NCBI GenBank assembly: GCA_030144725.1
Contig: JASKMD010000019.1
Location: forward strand, 5,420,105 to 5,484,104
Direction: 5' to 3'
From: Haematococcus lacustris
Lineage: Eukaryota; Chlorophyta; Chlorophyceae; Chlamydomonadales; Haematococcaceae
Length of the DNA stretch: 64,000 bases
Position 1 is the stretch's first letter. Each line of letters opens with the position of its first letter. Below the pieces are notes generated by a model. That model did no database searches and was not told the DNA's origin. It saw only the letters and a list, made by a program, of their open reading frames with translations. The position numbers were made by a program, and so were the translations under genes. Shown in pieces: positions 31,581 through 42,856 of this stretch.

Positions 31581-32277
31581 CGACAACTGCACAGATGCCG
31601 ACAATGTCGACATCTGCACAGATGCATACCTCGACATCTGCACAGATGCCAAGTAGTGCAGCTGAGCACATGAAGAAAAGGCTTGCATAAAGGTTACGCA
31701 AAGGCACCGCGAAGGAAGTAAAGGCACCGCGAAGGAATCAATTATTCAACAATCTGTGTGATATCTGCATGAAGTTTTCGCAAAGGTGGCGCGAAGGAAG
31801 CCAAGGAACCGCGAAGGAGCTTAGATTGCCCCATATAGCAGCAATGAGCAGCCAGGAGCTGCCAACAAAAGTCGCCAAAAGGCTAGCTACGAGCCAGCCA
31901 GCCGCTTAGGCGACCAGATGCCATTAGGTTAAGCGATAGGATCAAGATATAGCGACAGAAAACGGAAGGAGGTGCAGCGATGCAGCGACACAGCGATGCA
32001 AAGATGCGGCAAATGCATGAGGTGCAACTAGGACACGTAGCCCGAAGCCTGTGAGACGGAGCGGAAGAGGAGTGGAGGAGCCCGGAGGCGGTCAGGAGCC
32101 ATGCATGAGACGAAGCTGGGTGCACTTGAAGCAAAGTTGGGTGCACCCACACAAACCCCACCCAAGCGAATGGTGAGTATTTTATCTTGCAGTCATGTGG
32201 CTCCAAGTACCTTGCCTGACTATTTGCCAACCACTGAATTGCTGCAGGTTCAATGGTCCCAATGGCTTCCCTACACC

Positions 32278-32388
32278 CAGCCCAGCCCAGCCCAGCCCAG
32301 CCCAGCCCAGCCCAACCCAGCCCAGCCCAGCCCAGCCCAGCCCAGCCCAGCCCAGCCCAGCCCAGCCCAGCCCAGCCCAGCCCAGCCC
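32278..32388. repeat. (AGCCC)n array of copy e
   Basis: About 22 AGCCC units with one AACCC variant; the complement of the GGGCT array of copy a. Confidence 0.96.
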
Positions 32389-33109
32389 TCACCTCCCTCC
32401 CCCCCCACCACCTCCTTCATCACCCTACCACAAGAAGCAGGTGCATGGAGCGCAGGAGCAGCCAGGAGCTGCAGCCATGGAGGTGCTGCCAAGTAGGTAT
32501 AGAAGTGGCGCTAGCAAAGAGTGAGTGGCCAGCCCTTGCACATGGGTGGTCCGATGCCCAGCCTAACCGCAAGGATGCCCACTGTTTACTGCAGGTCCCA
32601 CGGTCAGCCCTTCCCTCTTCCCCCCTTCCTCCTTCCCCCTTCCCCCTCCCCTCCCCTGTCCCACCACCTCCAAGCCTGGCACCCCACCTACCTCCCGCCT
32701 TTCCCACCCCCCGCCCCACGACACACGCTGCAGCCCTCTCCCTACCCTACCCTTGGCGTAGCAGCCCTCTCCCTACCCTACCCTTGGCGTAGCAGCCCTC
32801 TCCCTACCCTACCCTTGGCGTAGCAGCCCTCTCCCTACCCTACCCTTGGCGTAGTAGCCCTCTCCCTACCCTACCCTTGGCGTAGCAATCTGGAGCGGGC
32901 AACCTGGAGCGGGCAGCTTGGAGTGGGATCCAGTAGTAGCAGCCCACCCAGCCCACCCTGGCCATGCCATGCCCACACACCACAATGACCCTACCCATCC
33001 CTCTCAAAAGGGATAGCTGAGCGCTTGGGTGGTTGTCAGCCCGTGCTTGTTGTCCACGTCATCTTGCCGCCTTGTTGCGATGTTGTTGTGTTGTCACCTT
33101 GTTGGGTTG

Positions 33110-33200
33110 TGGTGTGGTGTGGTGATGGTGATGGTGTGGTGTGGTGTGGCGTGGTGTTGTGATGGTGATGGTGATGGTGATGGTGATGGTGATAGTGTGG
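33110..33200. repeat. GTGGT and GGTGAT tract of copy e
   Basis: A short version of the large arrays at 43735-44365. Confidence 0.9.
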
Positions 33201-33354
33201 TGTCAACTTCTTGTTGTGTTGTGTCGTTGCTACCTTGTCACATTGTAGGGAGGTGTTATGGTCATTGGGTGCATCAATGCATGTGCTTAGCATTTCCATA
33301 TTGAGGTGTTGTGGAGTGATGGTGCATCAAGACTTGTGCTTGCAAGTCCCGTTT

Positions 33355-33545
33355 CGAGGTGTTGCGGGATGTTTGGGTGTCCAAACATGTGTTTTGCGGG
33401 GATGTTGCGGAGTGTTTGGTCGTCGATACATGTGTATTGCGGGGATGTTGCGGGGTGTTTTGGGTGTCAATACATGTATTTTGCGGGGGTGTATCGAGGT
33501 GTTGCGGGGTGTTTGGGTGTCAATGCATGTGTTTTGCAGATGTAA
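33355..33545. repeat. About 50-bp TGTTTTGCGG repeat (copy e)
   Basis: Three to four units with ATACATGTGTTTTGCGG and GGTGTTGCGGGGTGTTTGG, the inverse of the array at 19926-20215. Confidence 0.9.
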
Positions 33546-33885
33546 TAGTCGATGAAATAGTCGACATCTGTGCATATGAAGCCACGACATCTGCACAGCC
33601 AAGCCGCGAATGTAATAGTCGACATCTGTGCAGATGCTACAGACAACATCTGCACAGCCAAGCCTCGAATGTAATAGTCGACATCTGTGCAGATGTCGCC
33701 GTCAGCATCTGCACAGATGTTGGTCACGACATCTGCACAGCCAAACACCGATTGAAATAGTCGACATCTGTACAGATGTCGACGTCCCGCAGCTGCACAG
33801 ATGTCGACATCGCCTGCATCTGTACAGATGTCGACTAGCAGAAGCTGTGCAGCTTAAGGACAGCCGACATCTGTACAGATTAAAA
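33546..33885. repeat. CATCTGTGCAGATG palindrome array (copy e)
   Basis: About a dozen CATCTG(T/C)(G/A)CAGATG near-palindromes with 10-25 bp spacers often beginning TCGAC. Confidence 0.9.
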
Positions 33886-34027
33886 ATCAAAGAAAGCCGC
33901 GGACCAACTACGCTGCAACGGTTGCGCGGATTAGCGTAAGACTTGTACCGTTCAAACGGCCTTCTACTCCTCTATCCAATGAGCTATGGTCGGTCCAATC
34001 GCGACCGGTCCTTGTTTATCGTGAGTG

Positions 34028-34466
34028 CAGGGATGCAAGGTATGATTAAAATATCAACACTCATAGGGTACGCAGGACCCTGTACAGGGTCGGCAGGACC
34101 CTGTACAGGGTCTTACGACCATGGTGACGCTAGGAACCTGTACAGGGTCCTAGGACACGGGCCATAGCTCATCACTGGCTGAGACTTTTTGCATGCCACC
34201 TACTAGGTTGGGCAGCTGTAACCACCCTTTACAACCTCTCATACTCACACTTCATGAAATGTCACTTTGGTCACACGGTGCCAACTCCCTTAGCCAAAAT
34301 CAGGGTCACAGCCCCACACCTGGCCCAGCAACTCGACACCGAGTGAGAATTACACTTTGGCCCAAGAGAGTCTTGTCATCCCCTGGGTCACAGCAACCCA
34401 CATACCAAGTTTCAGACCTCAACTCTCAAGTTTTTCAAGCCAGCCAGGCCTTAATTTGCACGAGTG
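34028..34466 (+). mobile_element. Repeat R, copy 3 (right end), inserted in GypB
   Basis: R sequence with ACCCTGTACAGGGTC palindromes at about 34076 and 34092, ending GCACGAGTG at 34466, where the GypB integrase region begins (ATACTGCGC). The sequence left of copy e matches 31165-31210, so copy e probably inserted into R. The left end of R is not identified, so the loss of the rest of the GypB integrase cannot be dated. Confidence 0.6.
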
Positions 34467-35582
34467 ATACTGCGCTGTCTCAGGTCTGTGTAACAGGTGT
34501 CTCAGACCCTATCGGGTCCAACATGGCTTCAACACACGTGGTATCTTTCTCAAATTGTGACAGAGCAAGGGGGGATTTCGCACTGATGGCAGCCGGGGCA
34601 GCGGCACGAAGGCCAGCCTCACGAGCTCCCCCCCCCTCCAAAGAAAGCTTGGCCTGCCTCCTGGTGGTAACAGCACACACCGAGACACTTTCTAGAGAAT
34701 CGTGCACAATCCGGGACAAAGGGTCTGCAGGGTTCAGAGTGCCAGCAATATGCACGAGACTGTATGAGAACCTGCTCATGAACTCCATCCACCGAGCATG
34801 GCGTCTAGATAGCACTGGGTAGGCAAAGCAACCAGGGGTTAGTGATCAGTGAATAGAGTGAATGGCACGCCCTCTAAATAGCAGCGCCATTCTTTGCATG
34901 CTGTTACTAAAGAGAGGAACTCTTGTTCACCAGTTGTGTAGTTGATCTCAGCAGGTGATAGCTCACGGCTTAAATAGGCCAGTGGATAGCCATCCTGCAT
35001 GATGACTGCACCCAGTCCCTGAAGGGACGCATCACAGTAAACCTGGAACGGTTTGGTGTTATCGGGTAGTCTCAGCATGGGAACTGCAGCGATGGCAGCT
35101 TTGAGAGCATTGAATGCTGTCAAAGGTATTCCAGGCCAGTCGTGCCATGGAAATGACTGACCGCCTTTACCACAAAGATTTGTGAGAGGTGCAGCAATAT
35201 TGCTGAAATTACAGACAAACTTGCGCACATAATTAGCAGCACCAAGGAATGACTGTAATCCTTGGAGGGACTGGGGAATAGGCCAGTTAGCAATTGTTGA
35301 GACCTTATCAGGATCTACAGCAATACCTCCAGCAGTGACCAGATGGCCTAAGAATTTAAGTGTATAACGCATAAACTCACATTTGGATAGTTTAGCATAC
35401 AACTTATTGTTACGCAGTAATTCAAATACTTGCTTAAGGTGCAGCAGGTGATCCTGAACTGACCTAGACATTACAAGGATGTCATCCAGATACACCAAGG
35501 CACACTTACCCAGCACAGTAGCAAAGGCGTCATTCATGATCTGTTGAAATGTAGCTGGAGCGTTGGTCAGTCCAAAGCATAA
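34467..35582 (-). pseudogene. pol: GypB reverse transcriptase C-terminal part, RNase H, start of integrase
   Basis: Contains [43 protein letters not shown] and RNase H (VYCDASLQGLGAVIM, YLSRELSPAE). A TAA at 34839-34841 follows FTLFTDH, and a small deletion near 34820 shifts the frame before RRHARWMEFMSRF. It ends in the linker before the integrase at repeat R. Confidence 0.88.
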
Positions 35583-35925
35583 CACTCATGTTAAACAAGG
35601 ACCGGTCGCGATTGGACCGACCATAGCTCATTGGAAAGAAGAGTAGAAGGCCGTTCGAACGGTACAAGTCTTACGTAACTCCGTGCATCCGTTGCGACGT
35701 AATTTGGCCGCGATTTTCATAACCAATTAGACGGGCATCTGTACAGATTCCTAAAAAGGGGGGGGTACCTCGCGCGCGGATTGTTATATCTCCGCAACCG
35801 CTGCGAGTTAGGACTTCATTTAAGAGCGAGGTCCCCCTTAAACTCAACGATCTATCGTTCTGTCGGAGAGGAATGTCCATCCGATGCAAAAAAGACAGTC
35901 GCGTCGGCCTTATTTATCGTGAGTG
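35583..35925 (+). mobile_element. Satellite-cargo transposon, copy c: minimal 343-bp form
   Basis: Termini CACTCATG (35583) and CGTGAGTG (ends 35925), flanked by AA on both sides (35581-35582, 35926-35927). It consists of the unique left end (ACCGGTCGCG, CCGTTCGAACGG), a single GGCATCTGTACAGATTCC unit, and the unique right end, with no satellite cargo. The empty site is confirmed by GypA: TTCAAGGTGTTATACTTTGG at about 25291 is uninterrupted. Confidence 0.93.
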
Positions 35926-35927
35926 AA

Positions 35928-36929
35928 CACCTTGAACTGAAAGTGACCTTCAGGTGTGCGGAAGGCCGTTTTAGGCACATCCTCAGGAGTAATCCTGATC
36001 TGGTGGTAACCAGCCTGCAGGTCTAGGGAAGAGAAGACTTTGCAGCTAGACAGCTTGTCAAACAGGTCATCAATGCGAGGCAGTGGATACTGGTCACGCA
36101 GTGTGATTTTGTTGAGCTGCCTGTAGTCTATGCACATTCTCAGTTCACCTGACTTCTTCTGAACAAACAGGACAGGAGCTGCATAAGGAGAAGAGCTTGG
36201 CTCAATCATACCTTTAGCCAGGAGGTCTTGTATCTGTTGCTTCAGCTCGTCATGCTCAGGCTTGCTTAGCCTGTACATGGGAGTGGCTGGAGGGCGGTTA
36301 CCAGGCTCCAGGGGTATTGTATGACCCACTGGGCGGTCTGGTGGCAAGCCAGTGAGAGGTGTGAACACATCACTGTATTCTGCCAGCAGAGAATCCAACT
36401 GAGCTTTGATAGCATCAGGGAGACCATGAGGGGTTACCTCAGGTTGAGGTATGGCAGAGCCATCAGGGCTGATAAGAGCCACAACGGCGCGACCGCCTTT
36501 TCTCAACCACCTTGCTGCTACCTTGGCAGTAGCCATTGGTACAGTAGCCTTCATGGCACTGATGAGAAAGGCAGGTGGAGGAGTGACCATGGGCTGCTTG
36601 ATAGCAGGGAATGCTGCAGGAGGTACTGCAGAGTGACATGGTAACTGAACATCAGGTTCACCTGGGCGAGCTAAAGACAAAGTCTTATGCTCATATGACA
36701 GTGTAGCCTGATTAGCAAACAACCAATCATCACCCAAAAGCACGTCATACCCTTTTACAAACCGGGGCATGACAGTCAGCTTGCACCTTGCATGGTGTCC
36801 TGGCAGAGACAAAGGCACTGACACAAATCCATTGCAGGACAGTGACCCGTTGTCTGCCAGGTACGCTCAATGGCATACTTATACACAGGCAGATTATTTG
36901 CAGCGACAAAGTCTGCACTGATAAGAGAG
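35928..36929 (-). pseudogene. pol: GypB protease C-terminal part and reverse transcriptase N-terminal part
   Basis: After transposon copy d the frame resumes as SLISADFVAANNL, the segment following the protease active site. A one-base shift near 36865 moves it to [23 protein letters not shown] (protease flap and C-terminal region). The reverse transcriptase then starts ([37 protein letters not shown]) and is cut by copy c inside FQFKV. Confidence 0.88.
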
Positions 36930-37079
36930 CACTCATGTAAAACAAGGACGAGCCGCGATTGGACCGACCATAGCTCATTGGAAAGAGGAGTAGAAGGCCG
37001 TTCGAACGGTACAAGTTTTACGCGAATCCGCGCATCCGTCGCGACGCAAATGGGCCGCGAATTTGTATTACTCGCTATC

Positions 37080-37445
37080 TGTTCAGATTCTTAAGGTTAG
37101 CTATCTGTACAGATTCTTGCTCTGCTATCTGTACAGATAGCTAACCTTAGGAATCTGTACAGATGCCTTCTATAAAATCTGTACAGATGCTAATTACTAT
37201 CTGTACAGATGCTAACTTAGCTGTCTGTACAGATTTTTCCAACTATCTGAACAAATAAAGGCTAGGCTATCTGAACAGATTTGTTCAGCTATCTGTTCAG
37301 ATATCGGCTAGGCTATCTGAACAGATTTATTCAGCTATCTGAACAGATGTTGGCTAGGCTATCTGTGCAGATTCCTTCAGCTATCTGTACAGATGTCGGC
37401 TAGGCTATCTGTACAGACGCTTGTTTGGGTATCTGTACAGATGCT
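37080..37445. repeat. ATCTGTACAG/ATCTGAACAG array (copy d)
   Basis: About fifteen 10-12 bp motifs at intervals of about 20-30 bp; several units carry ATCTGTTCAGAT or ATCTGAACAGAT. Confidence 0.92.
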
Positions 37446-37469
37446 CGTTACATATCTCCTATGCTACTT

Positions 37470-37660
37470 AGCTGCAACACCTCGCTTCGCCCCCGCAAAA
37501 CACATGTATCCACATCCAAACACCCCGCAATACCTCGCTACACCCCCGCAAAATACATGTATTGACACCCAAACACCCCGCAACACCTCGATACACCCCC
37601 GCAAAACACATGTATTGACACCCAAACACCCCTAACCCTAACCCTACACCCCTAACCCTC
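37470..37660. repeat. CAACACC repeat ending in CCCTAA motifs (copy d)
   Basis: Three units as in 19926-20215, then CCCCTAACCCTAACCCTACA. The short CCCTAA run resembles telomere repeat but is only about five units. Confidence 0.88.
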
Positions 37661-38026
37661 ATCTGGCATCTGTACACAGTAAAGCACATAATTTGAACAG
37701 GCCTGATTTGGCCGTTCTCCCAATGTCTCCCTTCAACACGCACGCTTCCTTTCATACACGGGCTTTGGAGGTTACAAGGATGGTTTGAGTCGGTTTGAAA
37801 CGGATCAACGCGTTTGGTCGGCGGAAATATGGCTGCCGCCGGTCACGCCCGTTTGAACCCTACCGGCTGTTAAGGTCCCGCGTGCACTAGCGCGACGAGT
37901 TACCCGTGCGAGCTCGGCCCTTCTAGAAACCTTGGTGGGTACACGATGTAGCACAGTTAGTGCGCTTCGGTCTTCTGCTGCCTTTTGGCCGCGGCCTTGC
38001 GTCGAAAGTATTGTTTCTAAGCGCTC

Positions 38027-39586
38027 ATGTCATTTTTTCGGCCTCATGTGCCCAGGTGCTACCGCACACCACCAGCCCCTATGGCCAAACCGGCCACAGG
38101 TGCTTCTCGGCAGTCCAGCTTGGCTGTAGACAGAGAAGGCGAGAGGGCCAAAAGGCTCTTGGCAGCTGCTGATGCTTACATGAAGGTCAAGAGGGGCCAG
38201 CCACAGCCATCCATACCAGCTGTGGCCCGCGAACATGGCGTTCCATATGCCACCCTCTACAGAGTCATCAAGCGGGGTGGGGTGATTGCAAAACGTGGGC
38301 GCCCAACTGCTTTGTCAGCTGTGCAAGAGGAGCAGCTGCGGGACTTGGTGGTGAGGGGCCAGCAGCAGGGCGTGGGGGTCACCAAGACGGCATTGCTTGC
38401 AGCCGTGAGGACAACACAACGGGTCATGGGGCGCAAGGGCAAGGTGGACCCCTTCAAGGGGAATGCTCCTGGCAAGAGATGGCGCCAAGGATTTATGCGG
38501 CGGCAGGGCCTGTCACTGCGTAAGGCGACTCCCGTCACCAAGAATAGGCGCATGGCTGCTACCAACATTAACGGGTTGGGGGAGTGGTTTGAGGGGACAT
38601 GGCAGCCAGCACTAAGCAGGGTGTGTGTGAGCAAGGACGCAGCAGGGAGGAGGGTGCAGCCTCAGACCTACAAGCAGCGCCCTGATCGCATCTTCAACAT
38701 GGATGAGACGGGCTTTCAGGCTGAGTGCCATGAGAGGGTGCTGGCCACCACCAGCGCCAAGCATGTGTTTCAAAGCGCAGCTTCCAACTCGAGGCGCAGC
38801 TACACATGCGTGGCCTGGGGTTCAGCGGATGGTTGCGTCATGCCACCTAACTTTGTGTACGCCGGCAAGCAGTTGAGCCACAACGCCCTGGGTGCCATCC
38901 ACTTTTACCCACAGTCTTCCATCATCCTCAAGGAGGGCACACACATGATGGACGGCAGGCTGTTCCCCAAGCTGTTGGACGTAATGGCGAAGCAAATCCC
39001 AGGCGGTGTGAGCCCAACCAACCGTGCGCTGCTGGTGCTAGATGGGCACGCCTCTCGCTTCAGCAATGACACCAAGGAGGCAGCCAGGGTGCATGGCTTT
39101 GACCTGGTCATCTTGCCCGCGCAATGCACTTCCTTCCTCCAGCCATGGGACCAGCTGTTCGGCAGTGTCAAAGCTCACTATCAAAAGCTGTTGGGGCATG
39201 CTGCCTTCCTGGCCGGTGCGGAGGGTTTTAACCCTTCGCCTTCTCAGATCATCAGCCTGGTGGACACCGCCATGCACTACTCTGTGGGCTTCTCCATGCA
39301 GCCACTACAGCGGGCATTTGAGAAGACTGGCCTGTACCCCCCAAACAAGGATAACATGCTAGCAGCAGCAGCATCCAGCGTGGAGGGTGGCAAGCAGCAA
39401 CCAGCATTCAAACCCTGGATCCCCTTGGCCGTCGATGACGCAATGTTGCGTGTTGCAGCTCAACGATCAGCCCAACCGCAGCCCAGCTTACGTTTCCCAG
39501 CAGAGGATAGGTTCTATTTCAAGCATGAGGTGGTTGCTGAGGCAGCCAAGAAGGCAGCAAAGGCCAGGAAGGGATCTTGCAAGTAG
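38027..39586 (+). CDS. Pogo-like DD35D transposase (DDE_1 / CENP-B-Tigger type)
   Basis: 519 codons from ATG at 38027, intact; MAKPATG at 38081 is an alternative start. A psq-type helix-turn-helix lies near residues 60-90 (IPAVAREHGVPYATLYRVIKRG), followed by a CENP-B-like second DNA-binding region (GKRWRQGFMRRQGLSLRKA). The catalytic core has Asp226 in FNMDETGF, Asp339 in LLVLDGHASRFS and Asp375 in TSFLQPWDQLFG. The Asp339-Asp375 spacing is 35 residues between, as in pogo/Tigger proteins. The C terminus is Lys/Ala-rich. Known pogo-type transposases insert at TA, whereas this family's copies are flanked by other dinucleotides. The gene is the likely source of transposase for copies a-e, which is inferred from shared termini. 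It was probably inserted recently, as the frame is undamaged. Confidence 0.9.
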   Translation: MSFFRPHVPRCYRTPPAPMAKPATGASRQSSLAVDREGERAKRLLAAADAYMKVKRGQPQPSIPAVAREHGVPYATLYRVIKRGGVIAKRGRPTALSAVQEEQLRDLVVRGQQQGVGVTKTALLAAVRTTQRVMGRKGKVDPFKGNAPGKRWRQGFMRRQGLSLRKATPVTKNRRMAATNINGLGEWFEGTWQPALSRVCVSKDAAGRRVQPQTYKQRPDRIFNMDETGFQAECHERVLATTSAKHVFQSAASNSRRSYTCVAWGSADGCVMPPNFVYAGKQLSHNALGAIHFYPQSSIILKEGTHMMDGRLFPKLLDVMAKQIPGGVSPTNRALLVLDGHASRFSNDTKEAARVHGFDLVILPAQCTSFLQPWDQLFGSVKAHYQKLLGHAAFLAGAEGFNPSPSQIISLVDTAMHYSVGFSMQPLQRAFEKTGLYPPNKDNMLAAAASSVEGGKQQPAFKPWIPLAVDDAMLRVAAQRSAQPQPSLRFPAEDRFYFKHEVVAEAAKKAAKARKGSCK

Positions 39587-40232
39587 CATGCTTGCATGTG
39601 CATGTGCACAACTTCAAGTGCCTATGGACTGCTACTGGGTAATGTTTTTGACCAGCTGCTGGCCTTGCTAGGGGCAGTGGGATGGGTAGCAACATCAACA
39701 AAAGTTTTGGTACCAGTCTTTGTGTAGGTGGATAGGGGCGACGGCATGTTCACATTAGAGGACTTTCAATGCAAAACTGGATTTTTGGGGGTAGGGTACT
39801 AAAACATGTGATATCTTGGCAGCTAGTAGGCATAAGGAGACAATGAAAGGCACAGTGGAGAGGTGTTATAAAGAGCTGCACGGCTATGTGCTCGGCTTTC
39901 ACAATGGTACTGGAATGAAGTGGCACGGGGCCTTGAACACTAAAAGATGTTCAAATTAGAAACCTTACGGTACAAGTCTTACGTAACTCCGTGCATCCGT
40001 TGCGACGTAATTTGGCCGCGATTTTCATAACCAATTAGACGGGCATCTGTACAGATTCCTAAAAAGGGGGGGTACCTCGCACGCGGATTGTTATATCTCC
40101 GCAACCGCTGCGAGTTAGGACTTCATTCAAGAGCGAGGTCCCCCTTAAACTCAACGATCTATCGTTCTATCGGAGCGGAATGTCCTTCCGATGCAAAAAA
40201 GACCCTCGCGTCGGCCTTATTTATCGTGAGTG

Positions 40233-41456
40233 AGTGTGTGGCTCCTGTGTCACACAGAAACATAGCCTGATGGCCATCAACAGTGCCTTCAAAAGAGAAA
40301 TGCAAGGAACCACCTTCAGCTGCAGATCCACAGATCAGGGCAGCAGGCACAGTTACAGCATCAATCTTCTGTACACCAGAACAGTTTTGGCTTACTGTCT
40401 GGGCAGGTTCCTAATTGTTGGCCTTAGCTGCGGGGCCAGAGCTGCCAGGACCAGGGCCAGGACCAGCCACGCTTGCCAGGACCTGCCGCGCTTGCCACTG
40501 CCACCACCATCCCTGTTGCTGCCGCCGCCACCACCCCTGCCACTGCCAGAGGCAGGCCTCTTAGCCTTAGCTGCTCGCTTGGCTGCGATGGCTTCCTTCA
40601 GCTTCCTAACCAGGGTCAGAGTGCCCAGATGACGCTGGGCTTGCTCAGGAGTCAGACCAGCTGCCTTCTTTGGGCAGTCAGGCACCCAGTGACCGTCCAG
40701 ACCACACCACAGGCAGTTGGTGGTGGGCTCGCCACCTGAGTCACCAGGATCAGTGGGTGCAGGAGCAGACGAGCCGGGCCTCGATGGGCCACCCACCTCA
40801 CGGCGCAAGGCCGCTACCTGTGGCACAGGGGGAGCACTCTTCTTAGGAGGAGGAGGAGGCATGGCATTGCCAGCACAGGCAACGATAGCCTTATGATTTT
40901 GAATTGATATCTTAATAACATCATCAAGGGTGGGGTTGGTCAAGGCCAAAAGGTCCTTAGTGACTGGGGTGCGCAGGTCAGCTGCTAGGCCACGCATGAA
41001 TGCGGACACCATCATGGCATTATCCATGCACAGAGTGCCAGCTAGGATAAAAGTGTTCCTGAAATCCGTAACATAGGATTGTAGGGACGTGCCAGGTTTC
41101 ATGGATAGGTTATATCCAGTCAATAACTTCTGACGGGCTGAGTCAATATCTTTAAATAGATCTTCACCAGTATATTGTATAAATTGTTCCTTAAGGACAG
41201 ACCAGGTAGGATAAGCCCCATTGGTGATGGCACATGTGTCTCTCATGGATTGAAACCATAAGTCCCTGGCTCGACCGGTCAGGTACGAAGGGAAGAGGGC
41301 TGCAGGGTCAAAACCTTGCAAGGAGCAATAAAGCTCATAGTCCTCCAGAAATGTGATGGCACGACGGCCAGATGCAGCGCTATTATCAGTCCATTTATCA
41401 GGAGGGGGTAACCCTTTCTTGTAAGATGGAGGATGATTATAATTAGACATATACAC
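40233..41456 (-). CDS. gag: GypB Gag capsid-nucleocapsid and start of protease
   Basis: After transposon copy b the gag frame continues as MSNYNHPPSYKKG, followed by a Ty3-type capsid (FLEDYELYCSLQGF, FPSYLTGRARDLWFQ, WSVLKEQFIQY, SYVTDFRNTFILAG, FMRGLAADLR). The zinc knuckle is CLWCGLDGHWVPDC (Cx2Cx4Hx4C), with a Lys/Gly-rich tail ending at 40392. The aspartic protease active site, FLCDTGATHSL, is in another frame (40350 down to 40233) and is cut by transposon copy d right after ATH. Confidence 0.88.
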
Positions 41457-41629
41457 ACTCACGATAAATAAGGCCGACGCGGGGGCCTTTTTTGCATCGG
41501 AAGGACATTCTGCTCCAATAGAACGATAGAACGCTGAGTTTGAGGGGGACCTCGCTCTTGAATGAGGTCCTAACTCGCAGCGGTTGCGGAGATATAACAA
41601 TCCGCGCGCGAGGTACCCCCCCCTTTTTG

Positions 41630-42235
41630 GGAATCTGTGCAGATGTCGGTTAAATGAGCCCGGCATCTGTGCAGATGCATGTCGATGCCTTTAGGACAAG
41701 CGACATCTGTGCAGATGCCGGTTATTAAATCTGTGCAGATGCATTAAAGGGCGACATCTGTGCAGATGCCGGTTATTAAATCTGTGCAGATGCATTAAAA
41801 GGCGACATCTGTGCAGATGCCGGTTATTAAATCTGTGCAGATGCATTAAAGGGCGACATCTGTGCAGATGCCGGTTATTAAATCTGTGCAGATGCATTAA
41901 AGGGCGACATCTGTGCAGATGCCGGTAATAATTTAAGGGCGACATCTGTGCAGATGCTTGTAAGGGCGACATCTGTGTAGATGCCGGTAATTAAATCTGT
42001 GCAGATGCATGAAAGGGCGACATCTGTGCAGATGCCGGTAATTAAATCTGTGCAGATGCATAAAAGGGCGACATCTGTGCAGATGCCGGTTATTAAATCT
42101 GTGAAGATGCATAAAAGGGCGACATCTGTGCAGATGCCGGTTATACTTGAAGGGCGACATCTGTGCAGATGCCGACAATGTCGACATCTGCACAGATGCA
42201 TACCTCGACATCTGCACAGATGCCAAGTAGTGCAG
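41630..42235. repeat. CATCTGTGCAGATG array (copy b, left)
   Basis: About 20 near-palindromes in a higher-order unit of about 60 bp (GCGACATCTGTGCAGATGCC plus GTTATTAAATCTGTGCAGAT). Confidence 0.95.
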
Positions 42236-42856
42236 CTGAGCACATGAAGAAAAGGCTTGCATAAAGGTTACGCAAAGGCACCGCGAAGGAAGTAAAGGCA
42301 CCGCGAAGGAATCAATTATTCAACAATCTGTGTGATATCTGCATGAAGTTTTCGCAAAGGTGGCGCGAAGGAAGCCAAGGAACCGCGAAGGAGCTTAGAT
42401 TGCCCCATATAGCAGCAATCAGCAGCCAGGAGCAGCCAACAAAAATCGTCGCCAAAAGGCTAGCTACGAGCCAGCCAGCCGCTTAGGCGACCAGATGCCA
42501 TCAAGTTAAGCGATAGGATCAAGAAATAGCGACAGAAAACGGAAGGAGGTGCAGCGATGCAGCGACACAGAGATGCAAAGATGCGGCAAATGCATGAGGT
42601 GCAACTAGGACACGTAGCCCGAAGCCTGTGAGACGGAGCGGAAGAGGAGTGGAGGAGCCCGGAGGCGGTCAGGAGCCATGCATGAGACGAAGCTGGGTGC
42701 ACTTGAAACAAAGTTGGGTGCACCCACACAAACCCACCCTAGCGAATGGTGAGTATCTTATCTTGCAGTCATGTGGCTCAAAGTACCTTGCCTGACTGTT
42801 TGCCAACCATTGAATTGCTGCAGGTTCAATGGTCCCAACCTCCTCTTCCCTACACC

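Larger units (their letters stand above)
31581..34027 (-). mobile_element. Satellite-cargo transposon, copy e (right end complete, left end cut)
   Basis: The right end reads ACCGGTCCTTGTTTATC then GTGAGTG (ends 34027), the inverse of the left end of copy a. Going left: ATCTGTGCAG-type arrays (33545-33885), the TGTTTTGCGG array (33355-33545), a GGTGAT/GTGGT tract (33110-33200), a pyrimidine-rich segment with five 32-bp CCTTGGCGTAG units (32725-32890), (AGCCC)n (32278-32388), a conserved segment (31680-32270), and the start of another CATCTGCACAGATG array. The unique left terminus is missing because R copy 4 ends at 31580. No transposase. Confidence 0.82.
36930..40232 (+). mobile_element. Satellite-cargo transposon, copy d (3303 bp), carries a transposase gene
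   Basis: Termini CACTCATG (36930) and CGTGAGTG (ends 40232), flanked by AG (36928-36929, 40233-40234). The left end (CCGTTCGAACGG), an ATCTGTACAG array (37080-37445) and the CAACACC array (37470-37635) match copies a and b. Then follow 2.3 kb of unique DNA with a DDE transposase gene, and a second partial left end (39968-40060) joined to the right end. The second half thus looks like a copy-c-like minimal element, so copy d may be a recombinant or the autonomous master. Confidence 0.88.

Noticed and set aside
37630..37660. Telomere or interstitial telomere (CCCTAA units)
   Set aside because: Only about five imperfect units inside the CAACACC array of a transposon; too short to mean a telomere.
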